Of a stretch of DNA of 64,000 nucleotides, positions 39,812 through 48,868 are shown one piece after another. The notes beneath the pieces were generated by a model. It made no database searches and was not told the origin of the DNA. It worked only from the letters and a program-made list of their open reading frames with translations. The first letter of the stretch is position 1. Each line of letters opens with the position of its first letter. The DNA lies in the NCBI GenBank assembly GCA_902571015.1, contig CACGAC010000002.1:1-64000 (forward strand). Reading direction: 5' to 3'. Made by a program: the position numbers and the translations under genes. This DNA comes from an uncultured Pelagibacteraceae bacterium (GTDB taxonomy: Bacteria; Pseudomonadota; Alphaproteobacteria; Pelagibacterales; Pelagibacteraceae).

Positions 39812-40088
39812 TTTTTTTTACTGGTGGTTTTTCACCCATTTTATAGACAGCTTTTATTTGGTCGTTTGATGTATCTCTAACCATATTGAACCATTTTCTA
39901 CAACCATGAACATGATTCCATCTTTCAAATTGAACTCCTTTTATATTTTTTCTCATGAATAAATATTCTGCCCATTCATCATCGCTAAGTTCAGTAGGTT
40001 GTTTTGGTCTTATTATGTGAGCTTCACCGCCTGCTTTAAATTCGCTTTGTTCTCTCTCACCGCAAAAAGGACAATTAATTAAAAACAT
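39804..40088 (-). CDS. soxD: Sarcosine oxidase delta subunit
   Basis: SoxD is a small zinc-binding subunit. The 94 residues contain CPFCGEREQSEF at the N terminus and the HVHGCRKWFNMVRDT segment, providing the expected Cys/His zinc ligands. It overlaps the soxB stop by one base and the soxA start by 8 bases. Confidence 0.94.
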   Translation of the reverse strand: MFLINCPFCGEREQSEFKAGGEAHIIRPKQPTELSDDEWAEYLFMRKNIKGVQFERWNHVHGCRKWFNMVRDTSNDQIKAVYKMGEKPPVKKNV

Positions 40089-41341
40089 TAGTGTGCAACA
40101 GCGGCTGCACCATGTTCATCAACTAGATCACCACTTACAAATCTGTTTATATTAAAGGCAGCGTTTAATTTATGAGGTTCGTCATTTGCAATTGTGTGAG
40201 CAAATAAATCCCCTGAGCCAGGTGTAGCTTTAAAACCTCCAGTTCCCCAACCACAATTAAAGTACAAACCCTTAATTGATGTTTTACTTATTATTGGACT
40301 TGCATCAGGACATATATCAACTATTCCACCCCACTGACGAAGCATTCTCATTCTACTAAATATTGGATATAATTCTAAAATTGCATTTAAAGTTCCTTCC
40401 ACAATATCATGACTTCCTTTTTGAGAGTAAGACACATAATCATCAGTTCCTGCTCCAATAACCAATTCTCCCTTATCAGATTGGCTGACATATGCATGAA
40501 CAGCGTTTGACATCACAACTGTATCTATTATCGGTTTGACTGGTTCAGACACTAAAGCTTGAAGTGGTTTACTTTCCAAAGGTAATTTCAATCCAGCCAT
40601 ATTCGCTATTACACTGGAGTGACCAGCTGCCACTACTCCAATTTTTTTTGTTTTGATAAATCCTTTGGTCGTTTCAATTCCTTCAACTGTATCACCATTT
40701 CTTTTTATACCTTTTACTTCACAATTTTGAATTATATCAACACCCATTTCATCAGCACCTCTTGCGTATCCCCATGCAACAGCATCATGCCTAGCTGTAC
40801 CGGCTCTTCTTTGAAGAGTTCCACCTAAAACTGGATAACGAATATCTTGCGAGGTATTTATGATTGGACAAAATTTTTTAACTTCTTCAGTATTTAAATA
40901 AACTGCATCAATACCATTCAATCTATTAGCGTGAGTTCTTCTTTTTAAATCTCTAACATCTTGCAAATTATGTGCAAGATTCATAACTCCTCTTTGACTA
41001 AACATAACATTATAATTTAATTCTTGAGATAAACCTTCCCAAATTTTAAGAGCATGGTCATATAGACCTGCACTTGCATCCCATAAATAATTAGATCTAA
41101 TTATTGTAGTATTTCTACCGGTATTTCCTCCTCCTATCCAACCTTTTTCAACAACAGCAATGTTCTTCATGTTATGTTTTTTTGCTAGATAATAGGCAGT
41201 TGCAAGGCCATGTCCTCCACCACCAACTATTACGGCATCATATTCTTTTTTAGGTTCAGGATCTTTCCAAGCTTTCTCCCAATTTTCATGATATGAGAAT
41301 GCATTTTTAATAAGCGAAAATATTGAATACTTATTTTTCAT
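40088..41341 (-). CDS. soxB: Sarcosine oxidase beta subunit
   Basis: SoxB is the FAD-containing dehydrogenase subunit in which sarcosine is oxidised. The 417-residue protein has [20 protein letters not shown] (about residues 35-54, FAD-binding), [12 protein letters not shown], and [13 protein letters not shown], the region containing the His that binds FMN covalently in corynebacterial SoxB. It is the first gene of the minus-strand soxBDAG-SBP-permease unit. The 64-base gap to tRNA-Ser carries a candidate promoter. Confidence 0.96.
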   Translation of the reverse strand: MKNKYSIFSLIKNAFSYHENWEKAWKDPEPKKEYDAVIVGGGGHGLATAYYLAKKHNMKNIAVVEKGWIGGGNTGRNTTIIRSNYLWDASAGLYDHALKIWEGLSQELNYNVMFSQRGVMNLAHNLQDVRDLKRRTHANRLNGIDAVYLNTEEVKKFCPIINTSQDIRYPVLGGTLQRRAGTARHDAVAWGYARGADEMGVDIIQNCEVKGIKRNGDTVEGIETTKGFIKTKKIGVVAAGHSSVIANMAGLKLPLESKPLQALVSEPVKPIIDTVVMSNAVHAYVSQSDKGELVIGAGTDDYVSYSQKGSHDIVEGTLNAILELYPIFSRMRMLRQWGGIVDICPDASPIISKTSIKGLYFNCGWGTGGFKATPGSGDLFAHTIANDEPHKLNAAFNINRFVSGDLVDEHGAAAVAH

Positions 41342-41358
41342 AATTAATGAATAATTAC

Positions 41359-41389
41359 TTTATAAATATTGATTATTCAATACAATCAA
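41359..41389 (-). promoter_or_regulatory. Candidate promoter for soxBDAG
   Basis: On the minus strand TTGATT (41384-41389) and TTATAA (41360-41365, 18-base spacer) or TATAAA (41359-41364, 19-base spacer) resemble sigma70 boxes. A 7-base inverted repeat (GAATAAT / ATTATTC, 41349-41355 and 41372-41378) overlaps the -10 area and could be an operator. Both are weak in such A+T-rich DNA. Confidence 0.35.
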
Positions 41390-41405
41390 ATGTGACTATT
41401 TTATT

Positions 41406-41497
41406 GGAAGAGTGGGTGAGAGGCTGAAACCAGTCGTTTGCTAAATGACCGTGCGAGGAAACTTGTACCGAGGGTTCGAATCCCTCCTCTTCCGCCA
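41406..41497 (+). tRNA. tRNA-Ser (anticodon GCU), CCA encoded
   Basis: The sequence folds as a class II tRNA: acceptor stem GGAAGAG/CTCTTCC, D arm with GGTGAGAGGCTGAAACC, anticodon stem GTCGT/ATGAC around loop TTGCTAA (anticodon GCT, reading AGC/AGU serine codons), a long variable arm and the T arm GAGGGTTCGAATCCCTC. Discriminator G and CCA are encoded. The GCU anticodon matches the A/U-ending codon preferences by G-U wobble. It lies between the divergent soxB promoter region and the DUF4956 cassette. Confidence 0.97.
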
Positions 41498-41594
41498 TAA
41501 ACTTTTTCTTAAAAGTAATTAAAATTTAAGTCATTTTTAATTCTTTATATGAATGAAATTTTATTAATTATAAACTAAAAAATAATCTATCTTA

Positions 41595-41624
41595 TTGAAT
41601 TTTTGTAAAAATAGTTTGTATGTT
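41595..41624 (+). promoter_or_regulatory. Candidate promoter in the 191-base gap before the DUF4956 cassette
   Basis: The stretch 41498-41688 is the longest non-coding, non-RNA DNA in the window. TTGAAT (41595-41600) and TATGTT (41619-41624) are 18 bases apart. AAGGA at 41665-41669 is 19 bases from the ATG at 41689, too far for a normal ribosome binding site; a stop codon lies in frame at 41674, so no nearer-upstream start is available. No terminator hairpin or repeat was seen here. Confidence 0.3.
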
Positions 41625-41688
41625 TTAAGATGATTTCAATTAATATATCTAGGTTGATTTTTATAAGGACATCTGAAATAATTTCTTA

Positions 41689-42375
41689 ATGGATAGAAAT
41701 AATTTAAATTTATTAGCATCTCAAAATATTAATATTAGCTTAGATAATTTTGTAGTTGCTATTTTTCTATCAATATTTTTGGGTTTTCTTGTTCAACAGT
41801 TTTACATTAGATTCTCAACGACTTTATCTAATAAGAAAGAATTTTCAAAAATTTTTTTAATTTTAGCTGCTACTACTACAATAATAATAACCATAGTAAA
41901 ATCATCTTTAGCTTTATCACTAGGTCTAGTTGGTGCTTTATCTATTGTTCGTTTTAGAGCAGCAATTAAAGAACCAGAGGAACTTGTTTATCTTTTTTTA
42001 TTGATTGCTATTGGTCTTGGTTGTGGAGCTGGCCAATTTATAATTACATCTTTAGGTGTGATTATAATCTTATTATTAATTTTAATTTACTCAAGGATTA
42101 AAACTAAAAAAAAATTAAAGAACTTAGATAAATTGAGTTTATCTGTAATATGTGATTATAATGCAGATCAAGAACAAATCGAAGAAATAAAAAACTTATT
42201 ATTAGAGAAATCTGAATACGTAAAGCTAATATCTTTTGTAAAATCTGATGATAACACTACTATAAACTTTCAAGTACAACTTAAAGAATTTATTGATTTA
42301 AACCTGATTATTAATAAAGTCCAAAAAAAAAATGTTAAAGTCGTTGTTGCACAATCTGATGTAATTACAGCATAG
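41689..42375 (+). CDS. DUF4956 family membrane protein
   Basis: The 228-residue protein has about four hydrophobic segments (residues 20-140) followed by a cytoplasmic ferredoxin-like tail (about 145-228). The loop GLVGALSIVRFRAAIKEPEEL (about residues 78-98) is the DUF4956 signature. The biochemical function is unknown. In other genomes DUF4956 genes are often found beside VTC-domain and CotH genes, from memory; the same trio is present here, so it is likely the membrane part of that system. It lies 14 bases before the CotH gene. Confidence 0.85.
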   Translation: MDRNNLNLLASQNINISLDNFVVAIFLSIFLGFLVQQFYIRFSTTLSNKKEFSKIFLILAATTTIIITIVKSSLALSLGLVGALSIVRFRAAIKEPEELVYLFLLIAIGLGCGAGQFIITSLGVIIILLLILIYSRIKTKKKLKNLDKLSLSVICDYNADQEQIEEIKNLLLEKSEYVKLISFVKSDDNTTINFQVQLKEFIDLNLIINKVQKKNVKVVVAQSDVITA

Positions 42376-42389
42376 TTTTATATTAAACA

Positions 42390-45062
42390 ATGATTATTAA
42401 TGATAAAAAAAAAGTTAAATACAATAAAACTAATATCTCAAATAAATTTTATAAATATTATTTTTTCTTTACTGTTGGATTGTTTTTATTATTTATTTTT
42501 TTTATATTACAGACCGGATTTTGGAAAAACTATCAAAAAACTTTTTTAGATAAATTTTACAAAAGATCTTATAATAATTACTTAAAGATACCTTATATTA
42601 TTCCCCAAGCAATTTATGGTTTCTTTATAAAGATACCCGAGTTAAATATTAATATTTCTTTGGACAATCATTTAATTTTAGAAAAAGATCGAATTAATAT
42701 ATTAGGAAAAAAAGAAGGTAAAGGCATGACATATGAATTTACTAAAGTTAATGGATCTATCGATTATAAAAACGAAAACCACAAAATAGATATAAGATTA
42801 AAAGGTGATAGAAAAATTCATTTTTTAAAACAAGACGAAGCATCCTATAAAATTGAAATTGATAACAATAAAACAATTATGGGGTTAAATAAATTTTCAC
42901 TAATTAAACCTAGAGCTCGAAATTATATTCATGAATGGCTTTATCATCAATTAATGGAAGAAGGTAATTTAATAAAACTCAAATATGAATTTGTAAAATT
43001 AAAAATTAATGGTGAAGGTCAAGGTCTTTACGTTTTAGAAGAGGGATTTGACAAAATTTTAATCGAGAGGAACAAAAGAAGAAATGGACCAATTTTTTCT
43101 TTAAAGGAAGAATGGTCATTTGGGGAAACAGATAGAACCAATAAAGAAAAATTATTTGAAGTTTATAATAAAAGAAATTGGCTTTCCGAAGAAAATATTG
43201 AACAAACTTTATTTGCAAATAATTTATTAAAAAATTTTTTTAATGGCAAAGAAGACTTGGAAGACTCATTTGATATTGATAAATGGGCCTGGTTTATGGC
43301 TATTTCAGATATTAATTATTATGCGCATGGAACTGATGTTAAAAGCGTTAAATTTTATTTTAATCCTTTAAGTGCAAAATTTGAGCCTGTTCCTTTTGAT
43401 GGACACAGGACAGTTGTTGATTTGAACAAAAACATTATTGGTTGGGAAAATTTTGGTAATAGTGCACCATCATTTCAAAAAGCGATTGAATGTCGAGAAA
43501 ATTTAGCGAATTGTGTTAATCAATTTCCCTACAAATTCTTTTTTAAATATGATGGAAGTTTAAATAAAGTTTTTTTTGAAAAATATAAAAAAAATATATA
43601 TAGGATTAGTTCAAAGAAGTTTCTAGATATTTTTTTTAAAGAGAGATCAAAACAAATCTATAATATTAATGCAAAAATTTATGGCGATTACTTTTATGTT
43701 GATAACATTCTTTATTTTGGAAATGGATTATATTATTTTGATAAAGATGAAATTTATAGACGAGTTAATAGAATAAAAAGTAAAATATCAACTATTCCTG
43801 CAAACATATTTATCTCTCAAAATAAAAATCGTATTAATATTAAAAACTGGAATATTACAAGTGATACAGTTTTTACTAACCATGACTTAAAAATAAAAAA
43901 AATATTTTGCAAAAATATTTTAAATGAACAGGAAAAAATTTTCACTTTAGATTATGCTATTTTAGAAACAGATCATAAAATTACTTTTACAAAAAATATA
44001 TCTAACGAAATAAAATGTGAAAATGTTCTACTAATTGATAGAGTCATTAATTCAGAATATATTATCCCTATAGATCATCTTAATATAGAGTTTAATAATA
44101 CAATCGATACAAATTTAGAAAGTTTCAAAAAATATTTTTATTTTGAAAATAAGGATCTTCGATTAAAAAAAAAACAAACTATAATTGATAAGAATATAAT
44201 TATACCTAAAGGATATATTGTTAGGATAATTCCTGGTGAAGAAATAATATTAATCAATGATTCATTTATTATTTCAGACTCAGCATTTAATGTTATTGGT
44301 GATAACGCCAATAATCAAATAGTTAAAATTGGTGGTAAAAAAGAAAATAAAGGTGGAGGTATTTTTATAAAAAATTCTGATAATGAAAGTCTATTTAAAA
44401 ATGTAAAATTTGAATACTTAAGTGGTGATTTAGAAAACTTATCTTTAGATAAATATACTGTTTATGGATCACTTAATATTTATAACTCAAAAGTAAAATT
44501 AAAAAATTTTCAAATGAAAAATATTTATTCTGAAGATGCTATAAATATAATTAGTTCATCTTTTTCATTAGAAAATGGAATTTTTGATACAATTTCATCA
44601 GATGCTATAGATGTTGATTATGGTAATGGTAACATTAATAAGTTAAAATTAAATAATGTTTTAAATGATGCTATAGATTTTTCAGAGAGTTACACAAATG
44701 TCTCTAATATTTATTTTGAAAATATTGGAGATAAAGCTATAAGTGTAGGTGAAAATTCTACAGTAGATATCAATAATTTAAATATTCTTAAATCATATTT
44801 GGGTATTGCAAGTAAAGATGGTTCTAAGGTAAATGCACAAAAAATTAAAATTTCTAATGTGACTATACCATTTGCATCATATAAAAAAAAGAATGAATAT
44901 AAAATTCCAGAATTAAAAGTTAAGGAAATTATTTATAATGGGTATAAAAAGTTATATTTAAAAGATAAGATTTCTCGACTTGAAATAGACAATGAAATAA
45001 AAAATGAAATAACGAGAAATGTCTTAGATATTGTGTATAATCCAAATCAAAAAATTTACTAA
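42390..45062 (+). CDS. Membrane-anchored CotH-like kinase with C-terminal beta-helix-like domain
   Basis: The 890-residue protein has one N-terminal membrane anchor (about residues 23-43), so the rest is probably extracytoplasmic. Residues ~130-410 resemble the CotH secreted kinase fold: IHEWLYHQLMEEGNLIKL, GLYVLEEGFDKILIERN and a metal-site-like FEPVPFDGHRT (about 331-341, where classical CotH has WDLD). Residues ~610-850 contain repeating IYNSKVKL / AINIISSSFSLENG / AIDVDYGNGNINKL units typical of a right-handed parallel beta-helix. B. subtilis CotH phosphorylates spore-coat proteins; the substrate here is unknown. It overlaps the VTC gene by one base. Confidence 0.8.
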   Translation: MIINDKKKVKYNKTNISNKFYKYYFFFTVGLFLLFIFFILQTGFWKNYQKTFLDKFYKRSYNNYLKIPYIIPQAIYGFFIKIPELNINISLDNHLILEKDRINILGKKEGKGMTYEFTKVNGSIDYKNENHKIDIRLKGDRKIHFLKQDEASYKIEIDNNKTIMGLNKFSLIKPRARNYIHEWLYHQLMEEGNLIKLKYEFVKLKINGEGQGLYVLEEGFDKILIERNKRRNGPIFSLKEEWSFGETDRTNKEKLFEVYNKRNWLSEENIEQTLFANNLLKNFFNGKEDLEDSFDIDKWAWFMAISDINYYAHGTDVKSVKFYFNPLSAKFEPVPFDGHRTVVDLNKNIIGWENFGNSAPSFQKAIECRENLANCVNQFPYKFFFKYDGSLNKVFFEKYKKNIYRISSKKFLDIFFKERSKQIYNINAKIYGDYFYVDNILYFGNGLYYFDKDEIYRRVNRIKSKISTIPANIFISQNKNRINIKNWNITSDTVFTNHDLKIKKIFCKNILNEQEKIFTLDYAILETDHKITFTKNISNEIKCENVLLIDRVINSEYIIPIDHLNIEFNNTIDTNLESFKKYFYFENKDLRLKKKQTIIDKNIIIPKGYIVRIIPGEEIILINDSFIISDSAFNVIGDNANNQIVKIGGKKENKGGGIFIKNSDNESLFKNVKFEYLSGDLENLSLDKYTVYGSLNIYNSKVKLKNFQMKNIYSEDAINIISSSFSLENGIFDTISSDAIDVDYGNGNINKLKLNNVLNDAIDFSESYTNVSNIYFENIGDKAISVGENSTVDINNLNILKSYLGIASKDGSKVNAQKIKISNVTIPFASYKKKNEYKIPELKVKEIIYNGYKKLYLKDKISRLEIDNEIKNEITRNVLDIVYNPNQKIY

Positions 45063-45718
45063 TGAAAAATGATTTTAGATTTGAAAAAAAGTGGGTATTT
45101 ACAAAAATTGATAAAGAAACTCTTTTTTCAAATTTAATAAATAGTAAATTGTATTTTAGAGAACAATACTCTGAAAGAACTGTAAATAGTATATATTTTG
45201 ATACTCTAAATCTTAAATCTGCATTTGATAATCTAGATGGTGTTAGCAATAGAGAAAAATACAGAGTTAGATGGTATGGAAAAAATACAGAAATATTTGA
45301 TAATCCAATTTTGGAAAATAAGATAAAAAAAAATTTCCAAGGATATAAGATATTCTTTAAACTTAATAATTTTGATAAAAAGAAATTGGACAATGAAAAC
45401 CTTTTTGAACTAACTAAGTTGGTAAATAAGTTTTCTGTTAATAAAAATCTCTATCCAATAACAATGACAAATTATAGGAGAAATTATTTAATTTCAGCAA
45501 ATAATGACATTAGAGCAACTTTAGACTTTAATTTACAATACAAAAAATTGAATAATTATATTGAAAACTTTTTTGTTAAATCTGAAGATATAATATTAGA
45601 ATTTAAATATTTAACTAATATAGACTCTTATTTAAGGGAGCAGATTTCTGGAATTACTAGAATTTCAAGAAATTCAAAATATGTAAATTCATTAATGAGT
45701 AATATCTATCAATTATAA
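45062..45718 (+). CDS. VTC-domain (polyphosphate polymerase-fold) protein
   Basis: The 218-residue protein matches the VTC/CYTH-like tunnel fold: RFEKKWVF at the start, SIYFDTLNLKSAFDNLDG, REKYRVRWYG, ILENKIKKNFQGYK, MTNYRRNYL, TLDF and ILEFKY supply alternating basic and acidic residues that in yeast Vtc4 line the tunnel binding ATP-derived phosphate chains. No SPX domain and no membrane segment are present. Activity is unproven. It is the last gene of the cassette and converges on slt across 8 bases. Confidence 0.82.
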   Translation: MKNDFRFEKKWVFTKIDKETLFSNLINSKLYFREQYSERTVNSIYFDTLNLKSAFDNLDGVSNREKYRVRWYGKNTEIFDNPILENKIKKNFQGYKIFFKLNNFDKKKLDNENLFELTKLVNKFSVNKNLYPITMTNYRRNYLISANNDIRATLDFNLQYKKLNNYIENFFVKSEDIILEFKYLTNIDSYLREQISGITRISRNSKYVNSLMSNIYQL

Positions 45719-45726
45719 TAAATTAT

Positions 45727-47943
45727 TTAGAAAAGTGGATTATTTTTAAAAAAATCTTTCATTTGTATTGGTTTTTGTTCCAAAATATATCTATAGACAT
45801 TATAGTTTTCCAAGACTCTTTGTACGTAGTTTCTTGTTTCTTTAAATTTTATTAATTCAATCCAATTTACATAATCAATTTGGTTCTTTTGAGGATCTTT
45901 ATTAATTTTTTTCCAATATCTCACTCTTTTAGGTCCAGCATTATAAGCTGCTATAGCAAACGGATAAGCACCATCATACTCCAGAATTAAACCAGCTATA
46001 TAATGAGATCCTAAGTTAATATTATATTCTGCATCTCTAGTTAATCTAGATTTAGAATAAGGAAGCTTTGCTTGTTTAGCAACTACTTTTGCCGTATAAG
46101 GCATTAGCTGCATTAATCCTTTTGCTCCTGCGTGACTGTTAGCACTTAAATCAAATTCACTTTCCTGTCTTATAATTGATAATATAAATGCAGTATCAGG
46201 AATTTTTCTGCCATTTATATAATTTGGTGTACTTATAATTGGATAATTATATTTGTTATGAAATCTTTTTTCATATGATGCAATTTTGGCTATTTGAATA
46301 GCAAAATCAAATCTATCAATACTAGTTGCTAACTCTGCTGCTAAAATTTCACTACCATTATTTATATCATCATTTGCTAAATGCCTTAATATATGTTTTG
46401 TATATTTATCTTCATTTAGCTCATCAAGAAGATAAATCGTTTTGACTAACTCTTTTTTAAAAAAATAGTCTCTATATTCTTTTGAAACTTCAATATCTTT
46501 AGATAATTCAAAAGGTTGATTGGGATTTAACTCCATAAATGCTAACTGACCATAATATGTAGTAAGAAAATTAGATGCTTTACCAAACCATTCATTAGCT
46601 AATTCATTTTTACCAAGTTTTTGGTAAGTCTTAGCTAACCAATAGGCTCCTCTAGAAGTACTTATAGGATAACCAACATTATTATAAAAATTTTCAAAAT
46701 GATCCTTAGCTAATAAAGGATCGTTTAAGAAACTTAGTGCTATCCATCCGCTCATCCATTCCGCAGCTGCATATTCAGGTCCATCAGTTAAAGCATGATT
46801 ACTAGAAATTTTATAAGCTAGTGCATATTTCTTTTTATAAATTAATGATCTTGAAATAATTTCTCTTTCAAACCACCACTTATCTGGTCTTACTAAATAA
46901 TCTTTAGTGTTTTTAATTTTTACTAAAATTTCAACAGAACTATCAACTCTTCCTCTTTTTCTTCTCCATTTTAATCTGTCATAATTTAAACCTGCATCAT
47001 TTTTAAATTTTGCTGGAACTTTCGAAATAGCATTATCTACACCGTAAGATTTACTCATTAATAATTGTCTAGCCGTATAAAGTAATTGATAATCTTTAGG
47101 TAAATATCTTAATAATCTTTTTAAATCCCAGTATTTATTATTCCAAGCTAAGTAATCTGCTCTTTTAATATAATCATCCGCATTGAGATACTTTTTAAAT
47201 TTTTTTCGATAGAATCTTAATTCAGATTTTGTTAGTTCAGCAGTTACCCATCCTTCTTTAATATAAGAAATACCTTTTTGTGTATTACCACTGAGAATGA
47301 TACTTTCTCCAAGTATCATTTTTCCAAAACCGCTTAAAGGTTCATCAACACCAAACCAATCAATAATTTTTTTGGGTGAAATCGTGTCCGTAGAAAGTTT
47401 ATGTTCTGCTAGATATTTTATCCTTCCTAATCGTGGATAATCTTCATTTTTGTCTATAAAAGTTTTATAATCGTAATATGATGCTTTATTTCCTTTAGTC
47501 AGCAAATGTCTCCATTGTACAAAATTATAAATAGATTTATCTTTAGCTCTTTTTGCTGTTTTCAATGCAGTAGGCCATTTTGCTTGCTTCATTTCTGAAA
47601 TAGCCTTTTTTGCAATTTCGAAATCTTTCTTATTGTAATATTTAGATTTTCTTGTTGTGACAGTTTTTTTAGTTCCAGCAATTAAAGGTTTCTTTTTAGG
47701 TAGAATAATACTCAAATCTTTCTCAGCTTTTAACTTTATTTCCTCATGCTTTTTTTCAATTTCTTCTACTATTTTTTTAGAAATTGGCTTCGGCAAAGGC
47801 TTCATTACATCAATTAATAATTTCTTGTCTTTTTCCGCTTTAGTTTGGATTGGTTTTTTTAGAGGTATTATTTCTGCAAATAGCAACATAGTAATACTAG
47901 AGAAGAAAAACAAATTTATAAAAAATATGAATTTTTTTAGCAT
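45727..47943 (-). CDS. slt: Soluble lytic murein transglycosylase
   Basis: Slt cleaves peptidoglycan glycan strands with 1,6-anhydro formation in the periplasm. The 738 residues begin with a hydrophobic signal (MLKKFIFFINLFFFSSITMLLFA), a Lys/Pro-rich linker (about 25-110) and an alpha-superhelical region. The SLT domain has the catalytic Glu in ESEFDLSANSHAGAKGLMQLM and AIAAYNAGPKRVRYW (about 595-700). It diverges from dapA with a 43-base gap containing promoter-like sequences for both. Confidence 0.93.
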   Translation of the reverse strand: MLKKFIFFINLFFFSSITMLLFAEIIPLKKPIQTKAEKDKKLLIDVMKPLPKPISKKIVEEIEKKHEEIKLKAEKDLSIILPKKKPLIAGTKKTVTTRKSKYYNKKDFEIAKKAISEMKQAKWPTALKTAKRAKDKSIYNFVQWRHLLTKGNKASYYDYKTFIDKNEDYPRLGRIKYLAEHKLSTDTISPKKIIDWFGVDEPLSGFGKMILGESIILSGNTQKGISYIKEGWVTAELTKSELRFYRKKFKKYLNADDYIKRADYLAWNNKYWDLKRLLRYLPKDYQLLYTARQLLMSKSYGVDNAISKVPAKFKNDAGLNYDRLKWRRKRGRVDSSVEILVKIKNTKDYLVRPDKWWFEREIISRSLIYKKKYALAYKISSNHALTDGPEYAAAEWMSGWIALSFLNDPLLAKDHFENFYNNVGYPISTSRGAYWLAKTYQKLGKNELANEWFGKASNFLTTYYGQLAFMELNPNQPFELSKDIEVSKEYRDYFFKKELVKTIYLLDELNEDKYTKHILRHLANDDINNGSEILAAELATSIDRFDFAIQIAKIASYEKRFHNKYNYPIISTPNYINGRKIPDTAFILSIIRQESEFDLSANSHAGAKGLMQLMPYTAKVVAKQAKLPYSKSRLTRDAEYNINLGSHYIAGLILEYDGAYPFAIAAYNAGPKRVRYWKKINKDPQKNQIDYVNWIELIKFKETRNYVQRVLENYNVYRYILEQKPIQMKDFFKNNPLF

Positions 47944-47951
47944 AATCTTTT

Positions 47952-47981
47952 AGTATATGAATCCACAAACTATGTTATAAG
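47952..47981. promoter_or_regulatory. Divergent promoter-like region of slt and dapA, both near-leaderless
   Basis: For dapA (+), an extended -10 TG-T-TATAAG (TATAAG at 47976-47981) predicts initiation at about 47988, on the start codon (47987). For slt (-), TATACT (47952-47957 on the complement) with TTATAA 17 bases upstream predicts initiation about 2 bases before its ATG at 47943. Neither gene has a Shine-Dalgarno sequence. Only sequence inspection supports this. Confidence 0.35.
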
Positions 47982-47986
47982 TATTT

Positions 47987-48868
47987 ATGTTCAAAGGATC
48001 AAATGTTGCTTTAGTCACTCCGTTTAAAAATGATAAACTTGATGATGAAACTTACATTAAGTTAATCCATTTTCATATTGAAAATGGGACAAATGGTTTG
48101 GTTCCTGCCGGAACTACAGGTGAGTCCCCAACTCTAAGCCATAATGAGCATGAGAGGGTAATTGATTTATGTGTCAAGGAAAGTAATGGAAAATTACCTG
48201 TATTTGCCGGCACTGGGTCAAACTCTACTGAGGAAGCTATTTCATTAACCACTCATGCTGAAAAAATGGGAGCAGATGGAGCATTAATTGTAACTCCATA
48301 TTACAATAAGCCTACTCAAGAGGGACTTTATCAACATTATAAAGCTATAAATGATAAATGTGGAATTCCAATTCTCATTTATAACATTCCTGGGAGATCA
48401 GTAATCGATATGTCAGTTGAAACAATGGCAAGATTATTTGAATTAAAGAATATTATTGGTGTCAAGGATGCAACAGGAGATTTATCAAGAGTAGATAAAA
48501 CATTAAAAAAATTAGGCAAAGATTTTATACAATTAACAGGAAATGATGATAACGCTTTAGAGTTTAATAGAAAAGGTGGAGTAGGTGCTATAAGTGTAAC
48601 AGCCAACATTGCTCCAAAACTTTGTTCTGATTTCCAAAGATTTTCAAAGTCTAATAATGATAATGAAATTAAAGAGGCTGAGAGATTAAATGAAATATTG
48701 CAGCCTGTTCATCACGCTATGTTTGTTGAAAGCAATCCTAGCCCAGTTAAGTACGCTGCAAAACTATTAAATTTATGTGATGACGATGTGAGATTACCAT
48801 TGGTAAAAGTAACAGACTCCACTAAAGAGATTGTTAAAAAGGCTCTTCATACAGCTAAATTAATTTAA
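47987..48868 (+). CDS. dapA: 4-hydroxy-tetrahydrodipicolinate synthase
   Basis: DapA condenses pyruvate and aspartate semialdehyde, the first step of lysine/diaminopimelate synthesis. [20 protein letters not shown] (about residues 39-58), the catalytic Tyr region [14 protein letters not shown] and Schiff-base Lys in [12 protein letters not shown] are all intact; 293 residues is standard. The TAA overlaps the smpB ATG (TAATG). Confidence 0.97.
   Translation: MFKGSNVALVTPFKNDKLDDETYIKLIHFHIENGTNGLVPAGTTGESPTLSHNEHERVIDLCVKESNGKLPVFAGTGSNSTEEAISLTTHAEKMGADGALIVTPYYNKPTQEGLYQHYKAINDKCGIPILIYNIPGRSVIDMSVETMARLFELKNIIGVKDATGDLSRVDKTLKKLGKDFIQLTGNDDNALEFNRKGGVGAISVTANIAPKLCSDFQRFSKSNNDNEIKEAERLNEILQPVHHAMFVESNPSPVKYAAKLLNLCDDDVRLPLVKVTDSTKEIVKKALHTAKLI

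Noticed and set aside
44929-45393. 154-residue hydrophobic minus-strand ORF across the CotH/VTC junction
   Set aside because: Antisense to two better-supported genes; the Phe/Leu-rich content is the complement of Lys/Asn-rich coding DNA.
41498-45726. Integrative element at tRNA-Ser
   Set aside because: No integrase, transposase, terminal repeat or duplicated tRNA 3' end was found in or beside the cassette.
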